A stretch of 64,000 nt of DNA from QPIN01 sp965224575. Its GTDB lineage: Bacteria > Pseudomonadota > Gammaproteobacteria > Methylococcales > Methylomonadaceae. How positions within the stretch are numbered: the first letter of the stretch is position 1; each line of letters opens with the position of its first letter. The translations under genes were made by a program, and so were the position numbers. This document shows positions 26,303-34,733 of this stretch, one piece after another. The notes below the pieces were generated by a model. The model was given only the letters and a program-made list of their open reading frames with translations. It did no database searches and had not been told where the DNA came from. The DNA is taken from contig CBDCZQ010000006.1 in assembly GCA_965224575.1 (NCBI GenBank), positions 1,116,001 to 1,180,000 of the forward strand. The letters run 5' to 3'.

Positions 26303-27229
26303 TCAGATAGATTTATTCTCAAAGAATAATTTTTCCTCTAAGGTTTTTCCTCGACTAAATTGTCGATATTGCCATTGGTTATCAGCTATACAGTTAATGA
26401 TTTTTAAATCAATTTTTGGTTCAATTTTAGAATTATATTCCACAATAAACTCATTTTTTTGCGGATTAGAAATGTGTAAAATGCCTTCTAATTGCTTTAG
26501 TTTTCCAATAAAGTCAGTAGCTGGGCATGGATTCATTTGTATTGTGAGAAACTGAATAAAATTATTATTCTCGGTTGTATTCAGTTGTATTGAGTCCATA
26601 ATGCCATTATCAAGTAGTAAAATATTCTGGCATAAACGACCGAGTTCGTTCAGATCGTGAGAACTGATAATAAATGTTGTATCAGGGGAAAGTTCAGCAA
26701 TAATTGATCGTATATTCCTAGTATTAACAGGGTCTAATCCAGCAGTTGGCTCATCCAGTAATATGAGTTGTGGAGTGCCTATTAATGCTTGAGCAATCGA
26801 AACACGTTTTGCCATACCGTGGCTTAGTGCAACAGGTTTTTCATAAAATGAATCTTTTAGTGCTACATTATCTAAAACTCTTAGCGCTTCATTGTTTGCT
26901 TCTTTGCGAGAAAAGCCCTGTAACCTTGCAAAAAACTCAAGCTGATCACCTATGCTGAATGTAGGATCAAGTCTAGCATCCTGTGGTAATGCAGATATTT
27001 TTCCATTAATCTCTGAGCTGCCTGGCTTTTGGCCAAATAAAGTAACAATGCCAGAACTAGGGCGAAGAAAACCACAAAGAATATTCAATAAAGTAGATTT
27101 TCCAGCTCCATTTGGCCCGACTAAGCCAACAGGTTCACCAGCAGTAATATTAAAACTGACATTGTTAAGAGCTGCTTTACCAGAATAATAATGATCAATT
27201 AATTGGCATTGAACAATCGCGTTATTCAT
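26303..27229 (-). CDS. ABC transporter ATP-binding protein
   Basis: The ATPase of an ABC-2 type exporter. Start at ATG 27229 (MNNAIVQCQLID) overlaps the permease stop by ATGA. Walker A is GPNGAGKST, the Q-loop is SALPQDARLD, the signature is LSHGMAKRVSIAQAL, and Walker B is LILLDEPTAGLDP, followed by SSHDLNE. The 309-aa product has a C-terminal extension of about 90 residues after the ATPase core, as in NosF/Gld-type exporters. The substrate is unknown. Confidence 0.9.
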   Translation of the reverse strand: MNNAIVQCQLIDHYYSGKAALNNVSFNITAGEPVGLVGPNGAGKSTLLNILCGFLRPSSGIVTLFGQKPGSSEINGKISALPQDARLDPTFSIGDQLEFFARLQGFSRKEANNEALRVLDNVALKDSFYEKPVALSHGMAKRVSIAQALIGTPQLILLDEPTAGLDPVNTRNIRSIIAELSPDTTFIISSHDLNELGRLCQNILLLDNGIMDSIQLNTTENNNFIQFLTIQMNPCPATDFIGKLKQLEGILHISNPQKNEFIVEYNSKIEPKIDLKIINCIADNQWQYRQFSRGKTLEEKLFFENKSI

Positions 27230-28047
27230 AAACTTTGCCTCGACATAATCCAGTAACCGATAGTTAATAACACTAAGGTTTGAAGTAAAGGTATATAGGC
27301 TAACTCTAAAGGTTGCCATAGTGAAAGTTTAGCTAATTCAGATATTTGATAACCAGGAATCAGAAATTTAAGATAAATTATTGAGGGTATATAAGAGGAT
27401 AAGATAGCAATGATCCCAGCTAAAAATACTAAGATCAAAACTGCCCATGTGGTGGACGTTCTGACAGACTTCACTGAGACAGATAATGCGGCCATCATAG
27501 CGGTAAACGGAAGCAGTACTAAAACCAAATTAACAGCAATCGTCATCGAGCTGTAATATGCATCATAGTATAGAGAGCTGTCTCTGTAGATTGCAAGTCC
27601 TATGGTAGTCAGTAGGGTAGCTAAAATTAAAAATATTTGAATAAGCATGGCACCAGCAAAACGACCAAAAAATAGTCCATTTCTACTGATTCGTAAAGTT
27701 AAAAATCGTAAAGTTCCTCGTTCTCTATCCGAACTTGTTTGATCCGAGGTAATGATGATACTTAGCATGGGAAATAAGAATAAGGAAAAGCGCCAATAAA
27801 CACCAAACTCTGGTATTTTCCAGTTCATTAATGAACCTAAACCAATAAACTCAAAAAAAATTCCACCACGGGAAGAGTTTTGTTTAAGAGCCAATAGATC
27901 AGAGGCTATTCGAATTGGATAGAACAAAATAAAACACCAGACTACAGAAAAAGTTATTAAATATAACAATCCTTTTCGTGTAGAAAATAATCTTTTTAGT
28001 TCAAATTGACAAATAAGCAGAAGCGAGTTGAATGGGTTTGGGGTCAT
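27226..28047 (-). CDS. ABC-2 type transporter permease
   Basis: The likely start is ATG 28047 (MTPNPFNSLLLICQFELKRLF), with AGGA just upstream. The protein has about six membrane helices, the characteristic TSSDRERGTLRFLTLRISR loop and an N-terminal amphipathic segment FELKRLFSTRKG, as in NosY-like permeases. It is translationally coupled to the ATPase gene. The two probably form an export complex; the substrate is not predictable from sequence. Confidence 0.85.
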   Translation of the reverse strand: MTPNPFNSLLLICQFELKRLFSTRKGLLYLITFSVVWCFILFYPIRIASDLLALKQNSSRGGIFFEFIGLGSLMNWKIPEFGVYWRFSLFLFPMLSIIITSDQTSSDRERGTLRFLTLRISRNGLFFGRFAGAMLIQIFLILATLLTTIGLAIYRDSSLYYDAYYSSMTIAVNLVLVLLPFTAMMAALSVSVKSVRTSTTWAVLILVFLAGIIAILSSYIPSIIYLKFLIPGYQISELAKLSLWQPLELAYIPLLQTLVLLTIGYWIMSRQSL

Positions 28048-28074
28048 GATTTTTCCTAAAAGAATTGTCTTATT

Positions 28075-28107
28075 ATATTCCGCATCCTTGACCGCGTGAA
28101 GTATAAT
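28075..28107. repeat. Element E end fragment
   Basis: CCGCATCCTTGACCGCGTGA followed by AGTATAATCATATG matches the end of element E and the copy at 44190-44212. It lies in the divergent promoter region between the ABC permease and the next membrane-protein gene. Confidence 0.55.
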
Positions 28108-28138
28108 CATATGTAGAAATATATTCCAAACAAAAAAT

Positions 28139-28648
28139 ATGTATCAATTATTAAAATTATTTTATGATATTTGCCTATTAAAAAAAGGCCCTCAAGATAT
28201 TCCTGCATCTAATTGGTTATTCCGTGTACTTTTAATTATTTCTATATTTGTTGATTTTTTAGTTTTAATTCTCAGTACGGATTTATTTAGTGCAATTTTA
28301 CAAACACTTGTAGAAATTACTCTTACTCTTGGTTTAACCTGGATTATTCTTTATACTGCAAAAAAGCAATTTCGTTTTCAACAGACGGTTTGTGCTTTTA
28401 TGGCAACTGATATTTTAATAAGTTTGCTAGCTCTACCAGCAATTGCCATATTGGTAAATGGTGGAGAAGGGTCTACTTTTATTGTGATTATTGTGCTTAT
28501 GATCTGGCACTGGTTTGTATCTGGACATATTTTTACTCATGCTCTGGAGCAGTCTTTTGGTTTTGGCTTAGGTGTGGCTTTTTTGTATATTTTTATATCA
28601 ATTCAGGTAATGGGAATATTATTTCCTGAGGTTATCTTGACAGAATAA
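28139..28648 (+). CDS. Uncharacterised four-helix membrane protein, 169 aa
   Basis: I do not recognise the family. The protein has an amphipathic start (MYQLLKLFYDICLLKKGPQDIP) and four to five membrane segments (LLIISIFVDFLVLILST; LVEITLTLGLTWIILYT; LISLLALPAIAIL; FIVIIVLMIWHWFVSG; VAFLYIFISIQVMGI). Small proteins with this KGPQD(I/L)P motif and a YIP1-like helix layout occur beside stress or cofactor genes in other proteobacteria as I recall. It is immediately followed by a universal stress protein gene (13-bp gap), so an operon is likely. Confidence 0.7.
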   Translation: MYQLLKLFYDICLLKKGPQDIPASNWLFRVLLIISIFVDFLVLILSTDLFSAILQTLVEITLTLGLTWIILYTAKKQFRFQQTVCAFMATDILISLLALPAIAILVNGGEGSTFIVIIVLMIWHWFVSGHIFTHALEQSFGFGLGVAFLYIFISIQVMGILFPEVILTE

Positions 28649-28661
28649 GAGGGGTGATAGT

Positions 28662-29105
28662 ATGAGTCTTTATAAACATATTTTATTTGCAACAGATTTT
28701 ACTGAGCACAGCAATGAAGTAGCAGCTAAGGCAAAACAACTTGCAACAATTAATAATGCGGAATTAAGCATTGTACACATAGTTGATTATATTCCTATAA
28801 CTGATGCTACTTATGGACCAATTATTCCATACAATGGTGACTTACTGGAACAATTGATGAGTTCAGCAAAAGAGCGGCTGGCTAAACTGGCTAATGATTT
28901 AGGCGTTGCGAAAGAGAATCAGTGGTTAGAAACAGGAAGTCCAAAATTAGAATTAGTTAGGATTGCCAAAGAAAATAAAGTGGATTTGATTGTCGTGGGT
29001 TCTCATGGGCGACATGGTTTGGCTTTATTATTAGGATCAACAGCAAATGGTGTATTACATCATGCAAAATGTGATGTTTTAGCGGTTCGTTTAAAGAATG
29101 ATTGA
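28662..29105 (+). CDS. Universal stress protein (UspA family)
   Basis: A single USP domain of 147 aa. The start YKHILFATDFTEHSNEVAAKA and the nucleotide-binding end VVGSHGRHGLALLLGSTANGV are diagnostic; the G-2x-G-9x-G-(S/T) pattern implies ATP binding. An AAGAGGGGTGATAG stretch provides the ribosome site. Its last 8 bases overlap cobU, so it is transcribed with the cobalamin genes. Its role is probably stress tolerance; the reason for the linkage is unclear. Confidence 0.93.
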   Translation: MSLYKHILFATDFTEHSNEVAAKAKQLATINNAELSIVHIVDYIPITDATYGPIIPYNGDLLEQLMSSAKERLAKLANDLGVAKENQWLETGSPKLELVRIAKENKVDLIVVGSHGRHGLALLLGSTANGVLHHAKCDVLAVRLKND

Positions 29106-29619
29106 ATTGGTACTCGGTGGCGCGAGGTCTGGAAAGAGTCATTATGCAGAGCAAGTTGCTAATGAATCTGGAATGTCTGTTATTTATATTGCAACAGCAG
29201 AAGCTGGGGATGAAGAAATGCAGACAAGAATAGAAAAACATCGCGAAGATAGGCCGCAACATTGGCAAACGGTTGAAGAGCCAATTAAATTAGCCGATGT
29301 TATTCAACAATACAGTTCGTCAAATTCATGTTTATTAGTTGATTGTTTGACCTTATGGCTGACCAATATACTCTTTGATAAACAAGGTAATGAACAGCAA
29401 TCTTTATTTGAACAAGAATCTCAGGCCTTATTTAAAGCCTTGGGTGTATTTTCTGGACAGCTTGTTATGGTGAGTAATGAAGTGGGTTTAGGTATTGTAC
29501 CCATTGATAAAATAACACGCCGGTTTGTTGATGAAGTGGGTTTATTGCATCAAAAAATAGTTTCGTACAGTGATAAAGTTGTTCTTGTTACTGCCGGCCT
29601 GCCACAAATATTAAAATAA
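29098..29619 (+). CDS. cobU: Adenosylcobinamide kinase / adenosylcobinamide-phosphate guanylyltransferase
   Basis: CobU phosphorylates adenosylcobinamide and transfers GMP to form AdoCbi-GDP, the activated ring for nucleotide-loop assembly. The P-loop is GGARSGKS at residues 7-14, followed by IYIATAEAGDEEMQTRIEKH with the guanylylated His, and LVDCLTLWLTN. The product is 173 aa, standard for the family. It overlaps the upstream stress-protein gene and precedes cobT by 3 bases. Confidence 0.95.
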   Translation: MIELVLGGARSGKSHYAEQVANESGMSVIYIATAEAGDEEMQTRIEKHREDRPQHWQTVEEPIKLADVIQQYSSSNSCLLVDCLTLWLTNILFDKQGNEQQSLFEQESQALFKALGVFSGQLVMVSNEVGLGIVPIDKITRRFVDEVGLLHQKIVSYSDKVVLVTAGLPQILK

Positions 29620-29622
29620 ATA

Positions 29623-30675
29623 ATGGATTGGTTAGTTAATAAAATTGAACAGCCTGATAAAGCTTATTTAATAAAAGCACTGGATAAACAAAAACAATTA
29701 ACCAAACCATCAGGTTCATTAGGCTTACTTGAAGAGATTGCAGTTCGTCTAGCTGCTATGCAAAAAACAGAACACCCCTCTATCAATCGGGTATGGGTCT
29801 CTATCTTTGCAGCAGACCATGGGGTAGCTGAAGAGTCTGTTTCTGCTTTTCCACAAATAGTCACAACAGAAATGGTGAAGAACTTTGTTAATTCAGGTGC
29901 TGCAATTAATGTTTTATCTCGTTATATAAAAGCCGATTTTGAAGCGATAGATGTTGGGTTAATTGCTGCTATTGATGAAGAGGGTGTTATTTCTGAACGA
30001 GCAGGGAACGGAACTGAAAATTTTGCAAAGCAGGCGGCGATGACCACGGGACAAATGCAATCTGCATTAGCAACAGGGAAGGCAGCGGTTGAAAGAGCAG
30101 TCATCCACAAAGCCCAATTGTTTATCGGTGGTGAAATGGGCATAGCAAATACAACCAGCGCTAGTGCAATTTCTGTTGCATTGACGGGTATGACAGTAGA
30201 ACAATTAACCGGTGCGGGTACAGGAATAAATAGTGGAGGCATTGAACATAAGGCAAATGTTATTAAACGTGCAATTTCATTACACCAGAATTTTTTAAAA
30301 AAACCGCTAAACGTATTACAATATTTAGGTGGTTTTGAAATAGCCGCCTTAGTAGGTGCTTATGTTTTTTCTGCACAACAAGGCTTGCCAATATTAGTTG
30401 ATGGATTTATTTCAACAACGGCTGCATTGTTAGCGGTTAAAATTAATCCTGAGATACAGAGCTGGCTCATTTATGCCCATTGTTCAGAAGAAAAAGGGCA
30501 CAAATTTATTTTAGACTACTTACATGCAAAGCCATTATTGCATTTAAATATGCGATTAGGTGAAGGGAGTGGAGCGGTTACTGCTGTTCCATTATTAAAA
30601 ATGGCATGTAAATTACAGAGTGAAATGGCAACATTTCAACAGGCAAAAATTACAACAAAAAAAGAAAAAAGGTAA
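29623..30675 (+). CDS. cobT: Nicotinate-nucleotide-dimethylbenzimidazole phosphoribosyltransferase
   Basis: CobT activates the lower-ligand base to alpha-ribazole phosphate for cobalamin. Family motifs include KPSGSLGLLEEIAVRLA, FAADHGVAEESVSAFPQ, IGGEMGIANTTSASAI and LRLGEGSGA, the last holding a conserved Glu. The 350-aa length is normal. With bluB in the same cluster, the organism can make and attach dimethylbenzimidazole. Confidence 0.97.
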   Translation: MDWLVNKIEQPDKAYLIKALDKQKQLTKPSGSLGLLEEIAVRLAAMQKTEHPSINRVWVSIFAADHGVAEESVSAFPQIVTTEMVKNFVNSGAAINVLSRYIKADFEAIDVGLIAAIDEEGVISERAGNGTENFAKQAAMTTGQMQSALATGKAAVERAVIHKAQLFIGGEMGIANTTSASAISVALTGMTVEQLTGAGTGINSGGIEHKANVIKRAISLHQNFLKKPLNVLQYLGGFEIAALVGAYVFSAQQGLPILVDGFISTTAALLAVKINPEIQSWLIYAHCSEEKGHKFILDYLHAKPLLHLNMRLGEGSGAVTAVPLLKMACKLQSEMATFQQAKITTKKEKR

Positions 30676-30681
30676 TAAGTA

Positions 30682-31101
30682 ATGATTGGTCGTATTGAAA
30701 GTTATGATAGTGAGCGCCAAATAGGCGAAATTAAATCCGAAGGTAAGAACTATGAGTTCCAAATTGATGACTGGAATCCAGAAAATAAACCTGAAATTGG
30801 AAAAAAGGTCGACTTTTTACCAGAAGAAGATGGAACCGCGACTAGTATAGATATTGCTTCTAGTCATATACATAATTTAATGCCTGTTAAAAATCATTAT
30901 ATTGCAGGTATTTTAGGTATTTTTTTTGGCTTTATCGGTTTACATAGAATTTATTTGGGCTTTTATCCCATTGCTATTGCTCAAATATTTATTTCGTTTG
31001 TACTTGGGTTTCAGTATGGCTTTATGTGGGGGATTATTGAAGGCGTGTTAATAATAAGTAAACTGATTAATAAAGATGCTAAGGGAAGACCTTTAAAATA
31101 A
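30682..31101 (+). CDS. TM2-domain membrane protein with N-terminal nucleic-acid-binding-like domain
   Basis: Residues 1-60 (MIGRIESYDSERQIGEIKSEGKNYEFQ) look like a cold-shock/OB-fold-like beta domain. Residues 70-139 are a TM2 domain: two helices separated by a short turn, with the motif GFIGLHRIYLGF. The gene starts six bases after cobT and precedes cobS, so it is embedded in the cobalamin cluster. TM2 proteins have no well-defined function; a link to cobalamin is only positional. Confidence 0.8.
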   Translation: MIGRIESYDSERQIGEIKSEGKNYEFQIDDWNPENKPEIGKKVDFLPEEDGTATSIDIASSHIHNLMPVKNHYIAGILGIFFGFIGLHRIYLGFYPIAIAQIFISFVLGFQYGFMWGIIEGVLIISKLINKDAKGRPLK

Positions 31102-31189
31102 ACTATAGACTGAGTATATTACCTGTATATAGGTTTTTCATTATGTTATCTACTGATATAGTTGGATATTATTAATCTCACACTTCTTA

Positions 31190-31909
31190 ATGAGTTCATT
31201 TCTAATTGCGTTACAATTTTTAACCATCATTCCTGTAACGCGTTCTTTTATTGTCAATGATAAACAATTAGGCTATTCCTCATTTTTTTATCCTGCTATC
31301 GGTTTGATAATAGGAAGTGTATTAGCTGTTTCAACGCTATGTCTTTCAGCACTATCACTACAAACTCAGGCAGTTATTATTTTAATGCTATGGGTTTTAC
31401 TCACGGGCGGATTGCATCTTGATGGTTTAGCCGATTGTGCAGATGCCTGGGTAGGTGGATTAGGAAGTAAACAACGCAGTCTGGAAATTATGAAAGACCC
31501 AGCGGCAGGCCCGGTAGCTGTGGTTATTTTAGTTTTGGTTTTATTGTTAAAGTGGTCAATGATTAGCCAGCTAATAGAACAAGCTTCTATTGAAGCTTTA
31601 ATGTTAACACCTGTCTTAGGCAGGGTGGCTATTTTAATTCTGATGTTAACAACTCACTATTTACGTCCTGATGGAATGGGTAAAAAAATAGTCGATAATT
31701 TACCTGAATCTGCACTAAAAAGGTTATCTCTGTTTTGTCTATTACTAGGAATATACTATTTAGGTTTTTTAGCAATGAGCTTTATGCTGGTGATTGTATC
31801 AATTATCATTTATCAATCAAAAAAAAGGCTAGGAGGTGTTACAGGTGATGTTTATGGGGCTAGTGTAGAGTTAGTTGAAACTGGAATCTTATTTGGCTAT
31901 ATTCTATGA
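31190..31909 (+). CDS. cobS: Adenosylcobinamide-GDP ribazoletransferase (cobalamin synthase)
   Basis: CobS joins AdoCbi-GDP with alpha-ribazole (or its phosphate) at the inner membrane, the last step of cobalamin assembly. The protein contains GGLHLDGLADCADAW with the conserved metal-binding Asp residues, MKDPAAGP and TGDVYGA, plus several membrane helices. 239 aa is typical. Its stop overlaps the bluB start by ATGA. Confidence 0.96.
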   Translation: MSSFLIALQFLTIIPVTRSFIVNDKQLGYSSFFYPAIGLIIGSVLAVSTLCLSALSLQTQAVIILMLWVLLTGGLHLDGLADCADAWVGGLGSKQRSLEIMKDPAAGPVAVVILVLVLLLKWSMISQLIEQASIEALMLTPVLGRVAILILMLTTHYLRPDGMGKKIVDNLPESALKRLSLFCLLLGIYYLGFLAMSFMLVIVSIIIYQSKKRLGGVTGDVYGASVELVETGILFGYIL

Positions 31910-32544
31910 ATAAACATCGGTTTAATGAGTGTGAGAGAAAAGCTGTTTATAAAGCTATTGCAGAACGCCGTGATATGCGTCATTTTTTAACTGATCCAAT
32001 TGACCCTAAGGTGTTACAAAATTTATTACAAGCAGCTCATCAAGCAGGAAGTGTTGGATTGATGCAACCTTGGCGTTTTATCAGGATTACTCAAAAAAAA
32101 CTTAGAACAAAAATTTTTCAGCTAGTTGACCAAGAAAGAAAAGAGACGGCTAAAGCTTTAGCAGAACGTGAAGACGAGTTTATGAAGCTTAAAGTAGAAG
32201 GCATAATGAATTGTGCAGAATTGTTGGTCGTTGCCTTAGCTGATAAACGTGGAGAACATATTTTTGGTCGGAGAACCTTGCCAGAAATGGATTTGGCATC
32301 CGCTTCATGTGCAATACAAAATATGTGGTTAGCAGCCAGAGCAGAAGGCTTGGGAATGGGTTGGGTATCCTTGTTTGAACCACAAGCATTGTCTGAATTA
32401 TTAAATATGCCTGTGAGTAGTAAACCAATTGCAATTTTATGTCTAGGTCATGTTGATGAATTTTACCCAAAACCAATGCTTGAATTAGAAAGTTGGGCTA
32501 AAGCCAAGCCCTTAGATGAATTTGTTTCAGAAAATAGCTGGTAA
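31906..32544 (+). CDS. bluB: 5,6-dimethylbenzimidazole synthase
   Basis: BluB is a flavin-destroying nitroreductase-fold enzyme that makes the lower ligand of cobalamin from FMNH2 and oxygen. Motifs include ERRDMRHFLTDPIDP, HQAGSVGLMQPWRFI and MDLASASCAIQNMWLAARAEGLGMGWVSLF. An oxygen-dependent BluB suggests aerobic life. It overlaps cobS by 4 bp and closes the cluster. No phosphatase (cobC) gene is seen nearby. Confidence 0.95.
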   Translation: MNKHRFNECERKAVYKAIAERRDMRHFLTDPIDPKVLQNLLQAAHQAGSVGLMQPWRFIRITQKKLRTKIFQLVDQERKETAKALAEREDEFMKLKVEGIMNCAELLVVALADKRGEHIFGRRTLPEMDLASASCAIQNMWLAARAEGLGMGWVSLFEPQALSELLNMPVSSKPIAILCLGHVDEFYPKPMLELESWAKAKPLDEFVSENSW

Positions 32545-32564
32545 AAGAATAGGATAAAAACAAA

Positions 32565-33356
32565 ATGAGTTGGTTAGGAAAAGTAGTTGGAGGTGCATTT
32601 GGATTTATGATGGGAGGGCCATTAGGTGCAATTCTAGGTGCTTCTTTTGGACACCAATTTGATGAAGGTCTACAAGGCTTAGAGTATGAAGAGCAACTAA
32701 ACCCCGGAGATCAGCATCGGGTGCAAATGGCATTTTTTACGGCAACATTTTCAGTCATGGGCCATATTGCAAAAGCAGATGGTAAAGTTACCAAGGCTGA
32801 AATTAATCTAGCTAAAAAAATCATGGATGAGCTGGTTTTAACTGAAGAGATGCGAAAAACAGCGATTAACTTGTTTCAACAAGGTAAAGCGATAGATTTT
32901 CCAATTGCTGAGGTTTTAGATCAATTCCGTAGAGAATGTCATCGCCGAACACATTTAATTAGGATGTTTCTGGAAATTCAAATACAAGCGGCATATGCTG
33001 ATGGCGTTTTAGATAAAGTAGAAGAAGATGTATTACTTAATATTTGTGCGCATTTAGGTATTTCCAGATTTGATTATGAAAGAATAAAGCTACAATTCCA
33101 GGCGCAACAACGTTTTTATCAACACAGTCAGGAAAGATCAACAGAAAGCAAATTAGATGATGCTTACGCAGTACTTGGTATTTCAACCACAGCAACAGAT
33201 GCGGAAGTAAAAAAAGCTTATCGAACGCTAATTAGTCAACACCATCCAGACAAACTGGTTGCAAAGGGGTTGCCCGAGGAAATGATGATCATAGCAAAAG
33301 AAAAAACTCAAAAAATTAGTAAAGCTTATGAAACGATAAGGAGTTCCAGAAAATAA
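32565..33356 (+). CDS. djlA: Co-chaperone DjlA (TerB and J domains)
   Basis: DjlA is a DnaK co-chaperone anchored at the inner membrane. The N-terminus (WLGKVVGGAFGFMMGGPLGAILGASFGH) is a Gly-rich membrane segment. A TerB-like helical domain follows (IAKADGKVTKAEINLAKKIM and YADGVLDKVEEDVLL). The C-terminal J domain begins DAYAVLGISTTATDAEVKKA and contains the HPD tripeptide in SQHHPDKL. The length of 263 aa is normal. Confidence 0.95.
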   Translation: MSWLGKVVGGAFGFMMGGPLGAILGASFGHQFDEGLQGLEYEEQLNPGDQHRVQMAFFTATFSVMGHIAKADGKVTKAEINLAKKIMDELVLTEEMRKTAINLFQQGKAIDFPIAEVLDQFRRECHRRTHLIRMFLEIQIQAAYADGVLDKVEEDVLLNICAHLGISRFDYERIKLQFQAQQRFYQHSQERSTESKLDDAYAVLGISTTATDAEVKKAYRTLISQHHPDKLVAKGLPEEMMIIAKEKTQKISKAYETIRSSRK

Positions 33357-33450
33357 TTTCTGGTACATTTTTAATATCATAGTTCTGTCTGGGAATGCAT
33401 GTATTGAGGAGGGTGATTAAAAGTAAAGAATGGGTAGTTGGGCTACCGTT

Positions 33451-33510
33451 TCTTTGGCACCCCTAAAGATGTTGGGTTAACGATAGAACTGTTAGCCCAA
33501 CCTACATTTT
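33451..33510. repeat. Dispersed hairpin repeat F, copy 1
   Basis: GTTGGGTTAAC (33471-33481) and GTTAGCCCAAC (33491-33501) form a hairpin preceded by TTTGGCACCCCTAAAGAT and followed by CTACATTTT. The second copy at 36149-36232 shares both flanks. This GTTGGGTTAACG layout resembles a repeat found in many gammaproteobacterial intergenic regions. It lies in the 240-bp djlA-rdgB gap. Confidence 0.65.
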
Positions 33511-33598
33511 ATTTATTTAACTTTTAATCGTACCCTTTTTAGAGAACAATAATATTCTCTTACCCGAATGGAAGTGTTTTGTTGCAGAGGAAAATATT

Positions 33599-34204
33599 AT
33601 GGTAAGTATTGATAAGCAAAAAATTGTTTTAGCCAGTGGGAACTCTGGAAAAATTAAAGAGATTCAGGCAATACTTAAAGACCTGACAGTTCTTCCACAA
33701 TCTCAATTTAATGTTGAAGAAGCAGAAGAAACAGGATCTACTTTTGTTGAAAATGCCATAATAAAAGCTAGAAATGCAGCATCGCATTGTGGTTTACCCG
33801 CGATTGCGGATGATTCTGGTTTGGTGATAGATATTTTACAAGGCGCGCCTGGCGTTATATCTGCGCGGTATGCTGGAATTAATGCTTCTGACCAAGATAA
33901 TTTATTAAAAGTATTAAAGAACCTTGAGAAAATACCCACAGAACAAAGAACGGCTCGATTTGTTTGTGTGCTTGTTTTTATGAGACATGCGTACGATCCA
34001 CTACCCATTATTGCACAAGGAATATGGGAAGGCCTGATAATGACTGAATCAATAGGAGATAATGGATTTGGTTATGATCCAATTTTTTGGGTGCCTACAC
34101 ACAAAAAATCTTCAGCACAACTATCGCCAGAAACTAAAAATGCTATTAGCCATAGAGGGCAAGCCCTTAAAATACTGGCTGATTCTATTATCTTAAACAA
34201 ATAA
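33599..34204 (+). CDS. rdgB: Non-canonical purine NTP pyrophosphatase (RdgB/HAM1)
   Basis: RdgB hydrolyses dITP, dXTP and related nucleotides to keep them out of DNA. The N-terminus IVLASGNSGKIKEIQAIL holds the substrate loop, ADDSGLVIDILQGAPGVISARYAG carries the catalytic Asp, and the end FGYDPIFWVP with SHRGQALK is canonical. The length of 201 aa is normal. The adjacent hemW, often found next to rdgB, is not present here. Confidence 0.96.
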   Translation: MVSIDKQKIVLASGNSGKIKEIQAILKDLTVLPQSQFNVEEAEETGSTFVENAIIKARNAASHCGLPAIADDSGLVIDILQGAPGVISARYAGINASDQDNLLKVLKNLEKIPTEQRTARFVCVLVFMRHAYDPLPIIAQGIWEGLIMTESIGDNGFGYDPIFWVPTHKKSSAQLSPETKNAISHRGQALKILADSIILNK

Positions 34205-34373
34205 GGAGCGCGCAAGGAATAACTAAAACAACTGGCGCAGGGTTTTTGTTCGTATACAACTAACGCATGTATCTATGTAGATAGAGTAATGCAGGAGTAA
34301 TTATCGGACAATAAAGGTAGACGTTTCATTCTAAAGGGTGCCCTAAAAGTAATGATTATGAAATTGATCAGAA

Positions 34374-34685
34374 ATGAATAATATATTTGATAATATTCCA
34401 GAACGTCTTGATTCAGAGCTTTTTGAAGAGCTTATTCAAAATGATAAGCTAAAAATTGAACGTATTATATCTAGAGGGCATAATTCTCTAAAATCTAACT
34501 GGTATGATCAAGATAAAAATGAGTGGATTATGTTATTAAAAGGTGAAGCAATCTTATTGTTTGAGGATCAATCTTCTATTAAACTGAAAGAAGGAGGTTT
34601 TATCAATATTCCTGCACATAAAAAGCACAAAGTAAAATGGACAGCACCTAATATTGAGACGATATGGTTAGCAGTTCATTATTAA
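34374..34685 (+). CDS. Small single-domain cupin protein, 103 aa
   Basis: The sequence shows a cupin beta-barrel: DKNEWIMLLKGEAILLFED (first motif region) and GGFINIPAHKKHKVKWT (second motif with His residues). The N-terminal 25 residues are helical. The family is a common small cupin in gammaproteobacteria, but no substrate is established. It has no clear operon partner: rmuC is convergent downstream. Confidence 0.82.
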   Translation: MNNIFDNIPERLDSELFEELIQNDKLKIERIISRGHNSLKSNWYDQDKNEWIMLLKGEAILLFEDQSSIKLKEGGFINIPAHKKHKVKWTAPNIETIWLAVHY

Positions 34686-34733
34686 ACTCAATACTATATT
34701 TCACAATTTATAACCATAAACACTCAACCAAAT

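Noticed and set aside
28639..28662. Cobalamin riboswitch before the cobalamin cluster
   Set aside because: There is only a 13-base gap upstream of the stress-protein gene, and no B12-box-like sequence is seen further upstream.
30000..30242. Minus-strand frames inside cobT and pepA
   Set aside because: They are codon-bias shadows with no family motifs.
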